Part shown: positions 26,205 through 33,832 of the stretch, piece by piece
Layout of the letters: each line of letters opens with the position of its first letter
Position numbering within the stretch: the first letter of the stretch is position 1
Assembly (NCBI GenBank): GCA_023443455.1
Contig: JAEZUE010000074.1
Coordinates: 26,008 to 90,007, forward strand
Source of the DNA: Verrucomicrobiota bacterium
GTDB lineage: Bacteria; Verrucomicrobiota; Verrucomicrobiia; Opitutales; Opitutaceae
DNA: 64,000 nt
Reading direction: 5' to 3'
Notes under the pieces: generated by a model
What the model was told of the DNA's origin: nothing
What the model saw: the letters and a program-made list of their open reading frames with translations, nothing else
Database searches by the model: none
Translations under genes and position numbers: made by a program

Positions 26205-26308
26205 GACCCCGCCAATGTGGCCGCCCTCGCTCCCGTCTCCACTCTCTCAAGCCATGCCCCAAGCCTCACCAGCGATCCCGCCCCTCCACCGCCGCGCAGC
26301 GGCTTGGT

Positions 26309-26703
26309 TCAACTTAGCATCAGTCCTTGATGCGTGAGCGTGAACCTATCCTTGTTCATCTGCAAAAATGGATGCTTCACGATGAACCCCTTCATCAGGC
26401 TTTCGATGGAGGTAGCCGGAGCGCTCTTTCTGCAGCTCTCAGCCTCCAGCAGGAATAGGGTGGAAAACCAATTGAGGTGAATAGCCTGACAGAGGTCGTA
26501 CGATTTCATCGGAAACAGTGATTGGGGTAGCTGCGAAACGCTGCATCGTCGCAATACGAGAGATCTACCAGCAGATAAGGCAGGCGGGCAGGCAAATCTT
26601 TCTGCCAACACCCGCTTTCGAAGTCGAGCACAGTCGCCATATTCTCTTGACGCCGCCGCGGTAGATTTCCCCGACCAGCATGCACTACCTGTTCTGCGAC
26701 CAT
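26309..26703 (-). pseudogene. Frameshifted relic of an unidentified gene
   Basis: Two overlapping minus-strand frames read as one protein broken by a frameshift near 26525. The first (from about 26640) gives MATVLDFESGCWQKDLPARL, then PYLLVDLSYCDDAAFRSYPN; the second continues FPMKSYDLCQAIHLNWFSTL and LFLLEAESC, ending FLQMNKDRFTLTHQGLMLS. Base composition is clearly lower in GC than the chromosome around it. No family was recognised. It lies next to the right end of the IS91-type element and may be older cargo or a gene damaged with it. Confidence 0.4.
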
Positions 26704-26721
26704 ATCGCAGGACAGGCGGAC

Positions 26722-27498
26722 TCAGTTCGCCCCGACCTCGGTCGCCAGCGCCTCGCGCTGGCTCCAGAGGAACGTCTTGATCCGGTAGGCGCGCAACGCG
26801 TCGAGGTAGTCGGCGGCGGGGGCGCTCTCGCGGTCATTGATCATCGCGTACGCGACAAAGGCGTCGTCGCCGCGCTGGAGCCGCACGTCGTTGACTGCAA
26901 ACGCCACGCTGGTGGCGAGATCCCGAGTGAGCGAGTTGGCGGCCTGCATCACGGTCTCGGGCCGATCCCCGATCGATGGAAACGCGAAATCGAAGTGGTG
27001 GTCGAAGCCGCTCCGGCCCGCGAGTTTCAGGCTACGGATGAAGGGGACCTTCCGCTCCCGGAGGAAGCTCGCCACATCCTCCTCGAAAAATTGCAGCACA
27101 TGCGCCTGTCCCATCACCGAAAGGTCATGGACCGCAAGCATCGCCTGGATGAGGTTGTGCTTCTTCTGTGGGAAATCGCGCGCAGTGGCGGTGACCGCCA
27201 ACTGCCCGTCGGCCTCCAGGCGCACCCCGAAGCCGTTCAGGATCTGCCGCACGTGGGCGTCGCGCTTGTCGGTGTTGATTTCAAGCCCCATATCACCGAG
27301 GTCGGCGAGGGTATAGCCGTCGTCGGTCAACCGGAGCTGGTCACCCTGCTTCTCGACGAACAGCTGAATCTCGTCGTTGTGCGGATCGAGGAACGGCGTC
27401 GTGATGAGAGTGTACTCGTCCGACGACTCGAGGTGGAAGCCCTCCTTGAGCCAGTTCAGGTACCCTTCGATCAGTTGTTTTCCCTCGGCGGCCAGCAT
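26722..27498 (-). CDS. DUF1828-DUF1829 domain protein
   Basis: 258 residues. The N-terminal half matches DUF1828 (DEIQLFVEKQGDQLRLTDDG, YTLADLGDMG) and the C-terminal half the DUF1829 companion domain (DFAFPSIGDRPETVMQAANS, AYAMINDRESAPAADYLDAL). Its start lies 2 bp past the stop of the upstream partner gene at 27501, so the two form an operon. Biochemical function is unknown. Proteins with these domains occur in phages and accessory islands, which fits its place next to a mobile element. The ATG at 27498 is chosen; the upstream part of the frame overlaps the partner. Confidence 0.82.
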   Translation of the reverse strand: MLAAEGKQLIEGYLNWLKEGFHLESSDEYTLITTPFLDPHNDEIQLFVEKQGDQLRLTDDGYTLADLGDMGLEINTDKRDAHVRQILNGFGVRLEADGQLAVTATARDFPQKKHNLIQAMLAVHDLSVMGQAHVLQFFEEDVASFLRERKVPFIRSLKLAGRSGFDHHFDFAFPSIGDRPETVMQAANSLTRDLATSVAFAVNDVRLQRGDDAFVAYAMINDRESAPAADYLDALRAYRIKTFLWSQREALATEVGAN

Positions 27499-27500
27499 GT

Positions 27501-27968
27501 TCAGATGCCCTCTTGAATCGCGGGGATGGTCGCGACTCGGCAGAAGCGAAGAAAGGCTAAAAGCCACGAAACATCGTTGGAGTCGGGCGGAACGGCAAAT
27601 TCCGGAAGATCGGCCGGCAGATAGGCTACGCGATCTGTGAAACCTTCCCGATAGAGATGAATATGAGTGCCCGTGAAGCGCTCACCCGGCCGATGCGGTG
27701 AGTCGACCGGGTTGCGATGGGGGCGACCGTCGATGTCAATCCGCGCAAGGATGTAGATCTTGCGAGCCCGGGTCTGGAACTTCAGCCGCGCCCGCTTTCG
27801 ATTACCCCTTTCGAGGTCGAGAAGGAACCGCTCCGGCTGCCCCACTCCACAGAGCCCGTACTCCACGGAAAACGCCTGAACTTTCGGAAAGTCGATGGTG
27901 GCGACCTTTCCGACGAATTCTTTGGGCATTCCCAGCAACAGGTCAGCTTCGATTTGGGACAGTGACAT
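27501..27968 (-). CDS. DUF6978-like hypothetical protein, partner of the DUF1828-DUF1829 protein
   Basis: 155 residues. The start MSLSQIEADLLLGMPKEF is followed by a beta-rich body (ATIDFPKVQAFSVEY, RARKIYILARIDIDGRPHRN) and GERFTGTHIHLYREGFTDRV, a His-rich stretch that could bind metal. It fits the DUF6978 proteins that precede DUF1828 genes, though this name is from memory and uncertain. The 2-bp spacing to the next gene points to a stoichiometric pair. No catalytic residues were identified. Confidence 0.72.
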   Translation of the reverse strand: MSLSQIEADLLLGMPKEFVGKVATIDFPKVQAFSVEYGLCGVGQPERFLLDLERGNRKRARLKFQTRARKIYILARIDIDGRPHRNPVDSPHRPGERFTGTHIHLYREGFTDRVAYLPADLPEFAVPPDSNDVSWLLAFLRFCRVATIPAIQEGI

Positions 27969-28067
27969 TGGGGCAACACCCAACGTGTAATGAAGAATTC
28001 GAGGCGTTACCAGCCTTTGCGCCGTGGAATCACACGCTCGGCGACCCAACCGCCACCCCACCGCCTC

Positions 28068-28235
28068 TCAGAAAAACCACCGCCGCGCAACGAGCCAGCC
28101 GAGCCAGACGCCGACCATCGCGTCAACGCCGCCGGCCAGAAACGACGTGAAGAAGCTCGCACCGAGATAGTCCGCATCCAGGCCGAGCGCGGTGCTGACC
28201 ACCAACATGCCGACGAAGATGCAGAGCTTGGTCAT
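28068..28235 (-). CDS. Small two-helix membrane protein, hypothetical
   Basis: 55 residues with two hydrophobic helices: LCIFVGMLVVSTALGL at about 4-19 and AGGVDAMVGVWLGWLVA at about 33-49, separated by DADYLGASFFTSF. It ends RRWFF. No family was recognised. It lies 99 bp upstream of the DUF6978-like gene on the same strand and could belong to that accessory module. The ATG at 28235 is favoured over the longer frame because it begins directly at the first helix. Confidence 0.5.
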   Translation of the reverse strand: MTKLCIFVGMLVVSTALGLDADYLGASFFTSFLAGGVDAMVGVWLGWLVARRWFF

Positions 28236-28261
28236 GGCTCCCGCACAAGATTCGTCGTTGC

Positions 28262-28534
28262 CTACGCGACGCGCACCTTCTCGGTGACGTACTCCGCACG
28301 GGCACTCGCGTCGCAGGCCCGCCGCCTCGCCCGGCACCAGAGTTCAAAGTCGCCCAGATCGATCAACACGCGCACAGGCTCCGCACCCGCTCGCCTGAGA
28401 TTCCGTTCGGCCGCCTCAGCTTGGCGAAGCCAGTCGACATGGTGCTCATCCACCTCGTCGACCATGATCCGCCGATACTCCGGCCATTGAGATTCTTCGT
28501 ACCATCCGATCCCGGCGATAACACGTTGGGTCAT
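28262..28534 (-). CDS. Small cytoplasmic protein, hypothetical
   Basis: 90 residues, rich in Trp and acidic residues: MTQRVIAGIGWYEESQWPEY, then DEHHVDWLRQAEAAERNLR and DLGDFELWCRARRRACDASA. The pattern (an IGWY start, a WLRQAE helix, then a WC-containing helix) is one met in unnamed small bacterial proteins. No function is known. It is 26 bp upstream of the small membrane-protein gene and same-stranded, so co-transcription is possible. Confidence 0.58.
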   Translation of the reverse strand: MTQRVIAGIGWYEESQWPEYRRIMVDEVDEHHVDWLRQAEAAERNLRRAGAEPVRVLIDLGDFELWCRARRRACDASARAEYVTEKVRVA

Positions 28535-28607
28535 ATTGCCTCCTCTTGGTTGAATTGGCGGAAACCACCGTCAATCCGCACTCCAAATTTCAAAACCTGC
28601 CTTCCCC

Positions 28608-29093
28608 TCACTCCCGGAAATTGCCGAACTCGACCGCGATTTCCAGGTCGAGCCCACGCACATGGGCGATGGCGGCCTGGAGGTCGTCGCGCTTCTTGCC
28701 GGTCACGCGCACCTTGCCGTGCTCGATGGCGGCCTGGACCTTGAGGCCGCTCTGCCGCAGCGACAGCGTGATCTCCTTGGCGATCTCCGACGGGATGGAA
28801 CTGCGCAACGTCAGCACCTGCCGGGCCCGCCCGGTCGACGATGTCTCCATTTTCCCGATCTCGATGTTCTTCTGGCTCACGTTGCGCCGCGAGAGCCTGT
28901 CGCGCAGGACCTCGAGCACGGCGTCGAGTTTGAACTCCGACTCGGCCGAAAGGGTAATCGTGTACTTGTCCTCGACCATCTCCCAGACGACGCCGCGGAA
29001 ATCGAAGCGCGTCTGCAGCTCCTTGCGCACCATGTTGGTGGCGTTCTTGACCTCGGTGAGGTCGACCTCGCAGGTGATGTCGAAGGAAGGCAT
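28608..29093 (-). CDS. yajQ: YajQ-family cyclic-di-GMP/nucleotide-binding protein
   Basis: 161 residues, the full family length. It starts MPSFDITCEVDLTEVKNATN and contains the hallmark TRFDFRG, then IEIGKMETSSTGRARQVLTL and the closing VRGLDLEIAVEFGNFRE. YajQ proteins have two ferredoxin-like domains; members bind tRNA, GTP or cyclic-di-GMP, and the Xanthomonas homologue acts as a second-messenger effector. Cytoplasmic. It stands alone, with a 54-bp palindrome 170 bp upstream. The in-frame extension beyond the ATG at 29093 is shadow. Confidence 0.93.
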   Translation of the reverse strand: MPSFDITCEVDLTEVKNATNMVRKELQTRFDFRGVVWEMVEDKYTITLSAESEFKLDAVLEVLRDRLSRRNVSQKNIEIGKMETSSTGRARQVLTLRSSIPSEIAKEITLSLRQSGLKVQAAIEHGKVRVTGKKRDDLQAAIAHVRGLDLEIAVEFGNFRE

Positions 29094-29264
29094 GCCGCGA
29101 TCAAGCCGACGGCGCAGCCCGGAGTCACTTCCGGAGTTGGTCCGCCCGCGGCGAAACCCAAGGTCGAGAAACCAAAACGCTGGCGCGCTCCGCCCCGAGC
29201 ATTTGGCGCGAACGCGCGGCCATCCGACGCTTCCACCCCCCACCCGGGTGGGCTCGGCATTTCG

Positions 29265-29318
29265 CCCCAACAACGCGTTTTCGTGGTGCGATCGCACCAC
29301 GAAAACGCGTTGTTGGGG
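29265..29318. repeat. Perfect 54-bp palindrome
   Basis: Left half 29265-29291 begins CCCCAACAACGCGTTTTCGT and continues GGTGCGA; the right half 29292-29318 is its exact reverse complement with no loop, so the centre is GCGATCGC. A diverged copy with 15-bp outer arms lies at 12355-12406. It occupies the 349-bp gap between YajQ and the tautomerase-like gene; the rest of that gap shows no coding. Confidence 0.95.
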
Positions 29319-29442
29319 TTCCTGCACCCCGCCGATCCTGCATGGCTAGCGTGAAATCCACCCCACCATCGGACGGACCCGGCAGCCGCCCCCGCCCCTC
29401 GGCGCCCCCCATCGTCGGCTTCAGTCGCCCCTGACTGGAACC

Positions 29443-29829
29443 CTACTTCTCCACCTTGTAGTTCAGCACCAGCTCGTCGCCGGGCAGGCCGCGGATGCCC
29501 CACGAACTCTTCGGCGTCTCGAAAATCGTGATCTCGAGGTCCTGCGCCGAGATGCCCAGCGGGGCCAACGCGGCGAACAACGCTCGAATCAACGCCTTCT
29601 TTGTCTCCACGCTGCGCCCCTCGAACATCGACACCTCGATGATCGTGTAGGCGCCGGAGCGATCTGCAGGAGGAACGAAGAACTCGCACTCGAGCGGGAT
29701 GAAGCGGTGAAAACGTTTGTCCGCCGGCAGCCCGAGCACGGACGTGCTGCAGGCATGGATCGCGTCGGATAGCGCGGACGCGCGGCCAACGAGATTCTCG
29801 CGCAGGGAATAGATGCGGTACTGGGCCAT
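29443..29829 (-). CDS. Tautomerase-superfamily protein
   Basis: 128 residues. The body fits the tautomerase_2 type: LSDAIHACSTSVLGLPADKR, FIPLECEFFVPPADRSGAYT and IIEVSMFEGRSVETKKALIR, then ISAQDLEITIFETPKSSWGI. The N-terminus is MAQYRIYSLRENL, without the catalytic Pro-1 that defines active tautomerases after Met removal, so activity may be altered or lost. The ATG at 29829 is the only one giving a family-like start. Cytoplasmic; substrate unknown. Confidence 0.82.
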   Translation of the reverse strand: MAQYRIYSLRENLVGRASALSDAIHACSTSVLGLPADKRFHRFIPLECEFFVPPADRSGAYTIIEVSMFEGRSVETKKALIRALFAALAPLGISAQDLEITIFETPKSSWGIRGLPGDELVLNYKVEK

Positions 29830-30521
29830 GGCTTTGCGAAGACGTTTATCGGGAAACAAACGGCACAAGCGACGAGGAACCACACCATTCGCCCCATCAC
29901 GCTCCCCTGCCCTCGGCACGGAACCCATTCTTCGGATCCAGCCCCCCCGGTTTCCGCCATGCTCCATCTCTCCAGGCCTTCGGGCCCACACCTTCCGACT
30001 ACCAATTTCAGCCACAAGAACGACGCCCATGCTTGGATTCCGGCGTCATCACTACACGGATTCACCGTTCACTCCGCTGGTCGGCGGAGCGCGCCCGGCT
30101 GCACCCGCCCGGAGCCAATCGGGCAAAGGAGACCTCCTGAGCCGCGCCGTTGGCGCCAGCCCATCGGTGCTCCCTCCACTTTCCGGAACGAAACGCTCAC
30201 GCGTTCCGCCACAACGCGGAGCGCCGCATTTCACGGACAGCGCCGATACACGAAGCACCGATTCAACGCGCCCTTGACGATCGCCTGAACGGCATTCGCC
30301 GTCCAACGAAGTCCCGAGGCCTGCATGGGATTCGGCCATACCTGCCGAAACTCGTGACGCGATCAGCGCCATCCGTGGTCGCCCGATCCGCGGATCGAAA
30401 CGCTGGCGCGTTCCGCTACGCAACCGGCGTCTGAACGGCATTCGCCGTCCAGCTACGGCAGAGGCCGAAGGCCTTGGCGGCCCTCGCTACGCAGCATGAA
30501 CGACTCGACCGAGGTCGATCC
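29830..30521. other. Non-coding gap with dispersed short repeats
   Basis: 692 bp without a supported gene. From about 30183 it carries two kinds of short repeat, each twice: GAAACGCTCACGCGTTCCGC / GAAACGCTGGCGCGTTCCGC (near 30189 and 30397) and GAACGGCATTCGCCGTCCA (near 30287 and 30433), the latter an inverted repeat of GACGGCGAAT type. At 30527-30556 the word-like repeat CTCGCCCCTCGACACTCGTC runs into the MscS stop. Open frames here are irregular and low-complexity. Confidence 0.6.
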
Positions 30522-31919
30522 CTACAGCACTCGCCCCTCGACACTCGTCCCTCGGACCAGTTCGCCCGGGCGCTCACGCTTCGCGACAAGCGCGCGGGCG
30601 ATGTCGCCGTCGAAGTGGATGGTCTGCGTCGGGTAGGCCATCGAGAGGCCGCGGGCCTCGAGTGCGCGCATGAAGGCGAAGTTGAGCCGCTGGCGCAGCT
30701 GCATGTGCTTGTGGAAGTCCGGATTCTTCAGGTTGAAGACCATCCAGATGTCCATCGACGACGCGTTGAAGTCGCGGAAGTAGCAGACGACCGAATTCGG
30801 ATCGATCTCGGCCTCGGCCTTCAACAGGCCGCGAAACTCCTCCACCAACGCCTCCATCTGGTCGGCGGTGGTGGCGTAGGTGACACCGATGACCTGCTCG
30901 ACGCGGCGGCCGTCGAAGCGCGAGAGATTGGTGATGTTCTCGCTGGCGACGTTTTTGTTCGGGATCACCAGCACGCTGCGGTCGAGCTTGCGGATCTTGG
31001 TCGAGCGCAGGCCGATGTCCTCGACGAAGCCGATCTCGGAGCCGATCTTCACGACCTCGCCGAGCTTGAACGGCTGGTCGACGGCCACGACGACCGCGCC
31101 GAAGACATTCGCCAACGTGTCCTGTGCGGCCAGGGCGAAGGCCAGACCGCCGAGTCCGAGGCCGGCGAGGGCCGCCTTCACATCGACCCCCAGGCTCTGC
31201 ACGATCAGCAGCACGCCGAGGACGACGAACAGCGCGATCACCGTCTTCTTGATCCACGGCATGAACGCCGCCACGCCCATCTCCTTCTCCTTCGCGATCG
31301 CCTGCGCGTGGTCGAGCAGCACGCCGATTGTGCGCAACAACAGCCAGAACACCACCAGCGAGAAGGCCACGGTGGAGGCGTATCCGACAGTTCGATCGCT
31401 GGTCGCGGAGAGCTTGAGCACCTTCAGCGCGGCCACCGCGCCGGCCACCGTGATGAACGCCGCCAAGGCGGGCTCGAGCGCGTCGTAGAGCTTGTCGTCG
31501 AGGGTGGTCTTGGTCTTCCCCGAGAACTTCCGCAACAGACCGAAGAACAACGTGGCGACGATGCGGCGCAGCAGGAAAGCACCGACGAGAAACACGCCCG
31601 CGATCACGTAGTGCGTGGCGGTGTTGCCGCTCTTCTGCACGTCGAACAGGTCGAGCACGACATCGACCAGGTGCTCGAGGAAATCGGGCACGCGCGGCTC
31701 CTCGGCCTGGCCGCTGGCCAGCGCGGCCGCCGCCTCGGTGTTGTGCTTCGCCACCGCGGAGGCGTCGACCGGGGCGGCCTGGTCGGCGGGCCGGGACTCG
31801 ACCGCGGGCGCGACCGCCACCGTCGGGGCCGGGGTGGCGGGGGCCGCCGCCTGCGCGGGAGCCAGGACAGCAGAGCAGAGAAACAGACCGGAGAAAAGAA
31901 AACGGCGGACGAACTTCAT
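30522..31919 (-). CDS. MscS-family mechanosensitive ion channel
   Basis: 465 residues. A signal peptide (RRFLFSGLFLCSAVLAPAQA) precedes an alanine/proline-rich periplasmic stretch. Four membrane helices follow from about residue 105, the last being the pore helix with GVDVKAALAGLGLGGLAFAL and AAQDTLANVFGAVVVAV. The cytoplasmic beta domain has the signature DRSVLVIPNKNVASENITNL, and the alpha/beta end is intact. MscS channels open when membrane tension rises and release solutes on osmotic downshock. It is larger than E. coli MscS because of the added N-terminal helices. Confidence 0.93.
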   Translation of the reverse strand: MKFVRRFLFSGLFLCSAVLAPAQAAAPATPAPTVAVAPAVESRPADQAAPVDASAVAKHNTEAAAALASGQAEEPRVPDFLEHLVDVVLDLFDVQKSGNTATHYVIAGVFLVGAFLLRRIVATLFFGLLRKFSGKTKTTLDDKLYDALEPALAAFITVAGAVAALKVLKLSATSDRTVGYASTVAFSLVVFWLLLRTIGVLLDHAQAIAKEKEMGVAAFMPWIKKTVIALFVVLGVLLIVQSLGVDVKAALAGLGLGGLAFALAAQDTLANVFGAVVVAVDQPFKLGEVVKIGSEIGFVEDIGLRSTKIRKLDRSVLVIPNKNVASENITNLSRFDGRRVEQVIGVTYATTADQMEALVEEFRGLLKAEAEIDPNSVVCYFRDFNASSMDIWMVFNLKNPDFHKHMQLRQRLNFAFMRALEARGLSMAYPTQTIHFDGDIARALVAKRERPGELVRGTSVEGRVL

Positions 31920-32070
31920 GGGTTTCGATGAGTGAAACCGTCGTCCGTGATGTCAACCGCGGGCGGGCATTTTCCCTGCGACGTTGCGGGATCGTTACCC
32001 CGAGGCGCAGCCTTGCCGCGGACCCACCGCGCGCCCAGTGTGCGCGCCTTCCGCCGCATCAATCGAATTC

Positions 32071-33015
32071 ATGGACACACTGCCACTCTGGGCCTGGGGA
32101 GGTTTTCTCGCCTTCATCGTCGCGATGCTCGCGATCGATCTCGGCTTGTTCCACCGCAAGTCGCATGTGGTGGGCATGAAGGAGGCGCTGGGCTGGTGCT
32201 CGGTGTGGGTAGGGCTCGCGCTGGCGTTCAACGTGCTCGTCTGGTGGTGGCGCGGGCCGAAGGCCGGCTTGGAGTTTTTCACCGGATACCTGGTCGAGCT
32301 CTGCCTGAGCGTCGACAACGTCTTCGTCTTCATCCTGCTCTTCGCCTACTTCAAGGTCGACCCGCGCCACCAGCACCGCGTGCTGTTCTGGGGCATCGTG
32401 GGGGCGGCGCTGATGCGCGGCGCCTTCATCTTCGCCGGGGTCTCGCTGCTGCAGCGCTTCGACTGGATCGTGTGCCTCTTCGGCGCCTTCCTGGTCTTCA
32501 CCGGCATCAAGATGTTCGGCGCGGGCGACGACAAGGAAGTGCACCCGGAAAAGAATCCCGTCGTGCGCCTCTTCCGGCGTCTTTTCCCCATCGCACCCGA
32601 CTACGACGGCGGGCGTTTTCTCACGGTGCACGACGGTCGCCGCATGTTCACCCCGCTATTCGTCGTGCTGCTCGTGGTCGAGACCACCGACGTGGCGTTC
32701 GCGCTCGACTCGATCCCGGCGGTGCTCGCGATCACGACCGACGCCTTCGTCGTCTTCACCTCCAACATCTTCGCCATCCTCGGCCTGCGCGCGCTCTACT
32801 TCGCCGTGTCGGGCGTGATGAAATTGTTCCGCTATCTGGGTACAGGGCTGGCGATCATCCTCACCTTCATCGGCCTGAAGATGCTGCTGGAGTTCGCCCA
32901 CAAGCACGGCTGGGTCGGGCTCCACATCACGATCGGCCAGTCGCTGGTCTTCATCGGCGCGGTGCTCGCGCTCGCCGTCGCCGCCTCGTTGGTGATGAAG
33001 GAAAAGGAGCTGTAG
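32071..33015 (+). CDS. TerC-family integral membrane protein
   Basis: 314 residues with seven to nine helices. The family signatures are present: GYLVELCLSVDNVFVFILLF in one half and VVETTDVAFALDSIPAVLAI in the other, each giving intramembrane acidic residues suited to metal transport. Relatives (Alx, TerC) export manganese or assist metal loading of secreted proteins. A yybP-ykoY manganese riboswitch, common before such genes, was looked for and not recognised. It is divergent from the MscS gene with about 150 bp between. Its TAG stop opens into GCCACC of a repeat-like sequence. Confidence 0.92.
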   Translation: MDTLPLWAWGGFLAFIVAMLAIDLGLFHRKSHVVGMKEALGWCSVWVGLALAFNVLVWWWRGPKAGLEFFTGYLVELCLSVDNVFVFILLFAYFKVDPRHQHRVLFWGIVGAALMRGAFIFAGVSLLQRFDWIVCLFGAFLVFTGIKMFGAGDDKEVHPEKNPVVRLFRRLFPIAPDYDGGRFLTVHDGRRMFTPLFVVLLVVETTDVAFALDSIPAVLAITTDAFVVFTSNIFAILGLRALYFAVSGVMKLFRYLGTGLAIILTFIGLKMLLEFAHKHGWVGLHITIGQSLVFIGAVLALAVAASLVMKEKEL

Positions 33016-33090
33016 GCCACCACGCCGGGGTGGCCGTGCCGGGTGGGACCTCGTGCCCGGATCTACAATACTCCCGACAACACCCAAGAG

Positions 33091-33635
33091 CGTGGCGCAG
33101 GCGTCCCTGCCTGCGGTCCCCGACTCCGCCCGATCCCCGGCCCACGCCAAACTTCGCCGGCACGGAGGCCGGCGCCACGTCCGTCCGACCTGCCACGCCG
33201 TGGCGCAGGCGTCCCTGCCTGCGATCCCCGATCCCGCCCGCTCCCCGGCCCACGCCAAACCTCGCCGGCACGGAGGCCGGCGCCACGCCCGGTCCGGCCT
33301 GCCAGGCCGTGGCGCAGGCGTCCCTGCCTGCGGCCCCCGATTCCGCCCGCTCCCCGGCCCACGCCAAACTTCGCCGGCACGGAGGCCGGCGCCGCGCCCG
33401 TCCGGCCTGCCACGCCGTGGCGCAGGCGTCCCTGCCTGCGATCCCCGATCCCGCCCGCTCCCCAGCTCACGCCAAACCTCGCCGGCACGGAGGCCGGCGT
33501 CACGCCCGGTCCGGCCTGCCCTGCCGTGGCGCAGGCGTCCCTGCCTGCGGTCCCCGATCCCGCCCGCTCCCCGGCTCACGCCAAACTTCACCGGCACGGA
33601 GGCCGGCGCCACGCCCGGTCCGGCTTGCCCTGCCG
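33091..33635. repeat. Tandem array of five units of about 108 bp (type A palindromic modules)
   Basis: Units start at about 33091, 33199, 33309, 33416 and 33525. Each begins CGTGGCGCAGGCGTCCCTGC, continues with CCCGCCCGCTCCCCGGCCCA-like spacer, and holds CGCCGGCACGGAGGCCGGCG in opposite sense near its end. The two modules within a unit are imperfect reverse complements. Units differ by point changes and one- or two-base indels. Apparent open frames on both strands through the array are repeat translation and not genes. It fills most of the 817-bp gap between terC and the small heat-shock gene. Confidence 0.92.
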
Positions 33636-33735
33636 CAAGTGCACGACATCCGCCGAGCCTCGCTGCTCTCGCGAACAGCGCCACGAGATGGGTTCACGCA
33701 CCGCTCGCCGCACTAAGCGTCCGGGGAAAATTGAA

Positions 33736-33763
33736 CCCGCCGGGCGCCCTTGCACCCGGCGGG
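33736..33763 (-). terminator. Rho-independent terminator for the Hsp20 genes
   Basis: Arms CCCGCCGGGCG (33736-33746) and CACCCGGCGGG (33753-33763) pair over 11 bp with one G-T. On the minus strand the stem is followed by TTCAATTTT. It lies 70 bp after the last Hsp20 stop. Confidence 0.6.
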
Positions 33764-33832
33764 ATTACCCCAAACAAACTGACTCGAATCGGCCGCAGGA
33801 CGGACAACGTCCTCCGGGATGAAGCCCACGGC

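Larger units (their letters stand above)
23696..26300 (-). mobile_element. IS91-family element with integrase and transposase genes
   Basis: The left end has the hairpin ATGTGAC-GCGAAGCC-GTCACAT (23696-23717) followed by CTTGTTGAACAAG, as expected for a rolling-circle IS91-type end. Inside are, in order on the minus strand, a tyrosine recombinase (26204-25224) and a Y2 transposase (25205-24050), the usual gene pair of the large IS91 branch. The right border is placed only roughly near 26300, where GCTTGGTTCAAC occurs. No terminal inverted repeats or target duplications are expected for this family. The element abuts a truncated HEPN gene on the left and a degraded gene on the right. Confidence 0.7.

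Noticed and set aside
31920..32070. Manganese (yybP-ykoY) riboswitch before the TerC gene
   Set aside because: The leader was read for the conserved elements of that riboswitch and none were convincing.
33091..33635. Possible CRISPR array
   Set aside because: Unit length of about 108 bp, conserved spacers and internal inverted modules do not fit CRISPR, and no cas genes are present. The same holds for 50291-51355.
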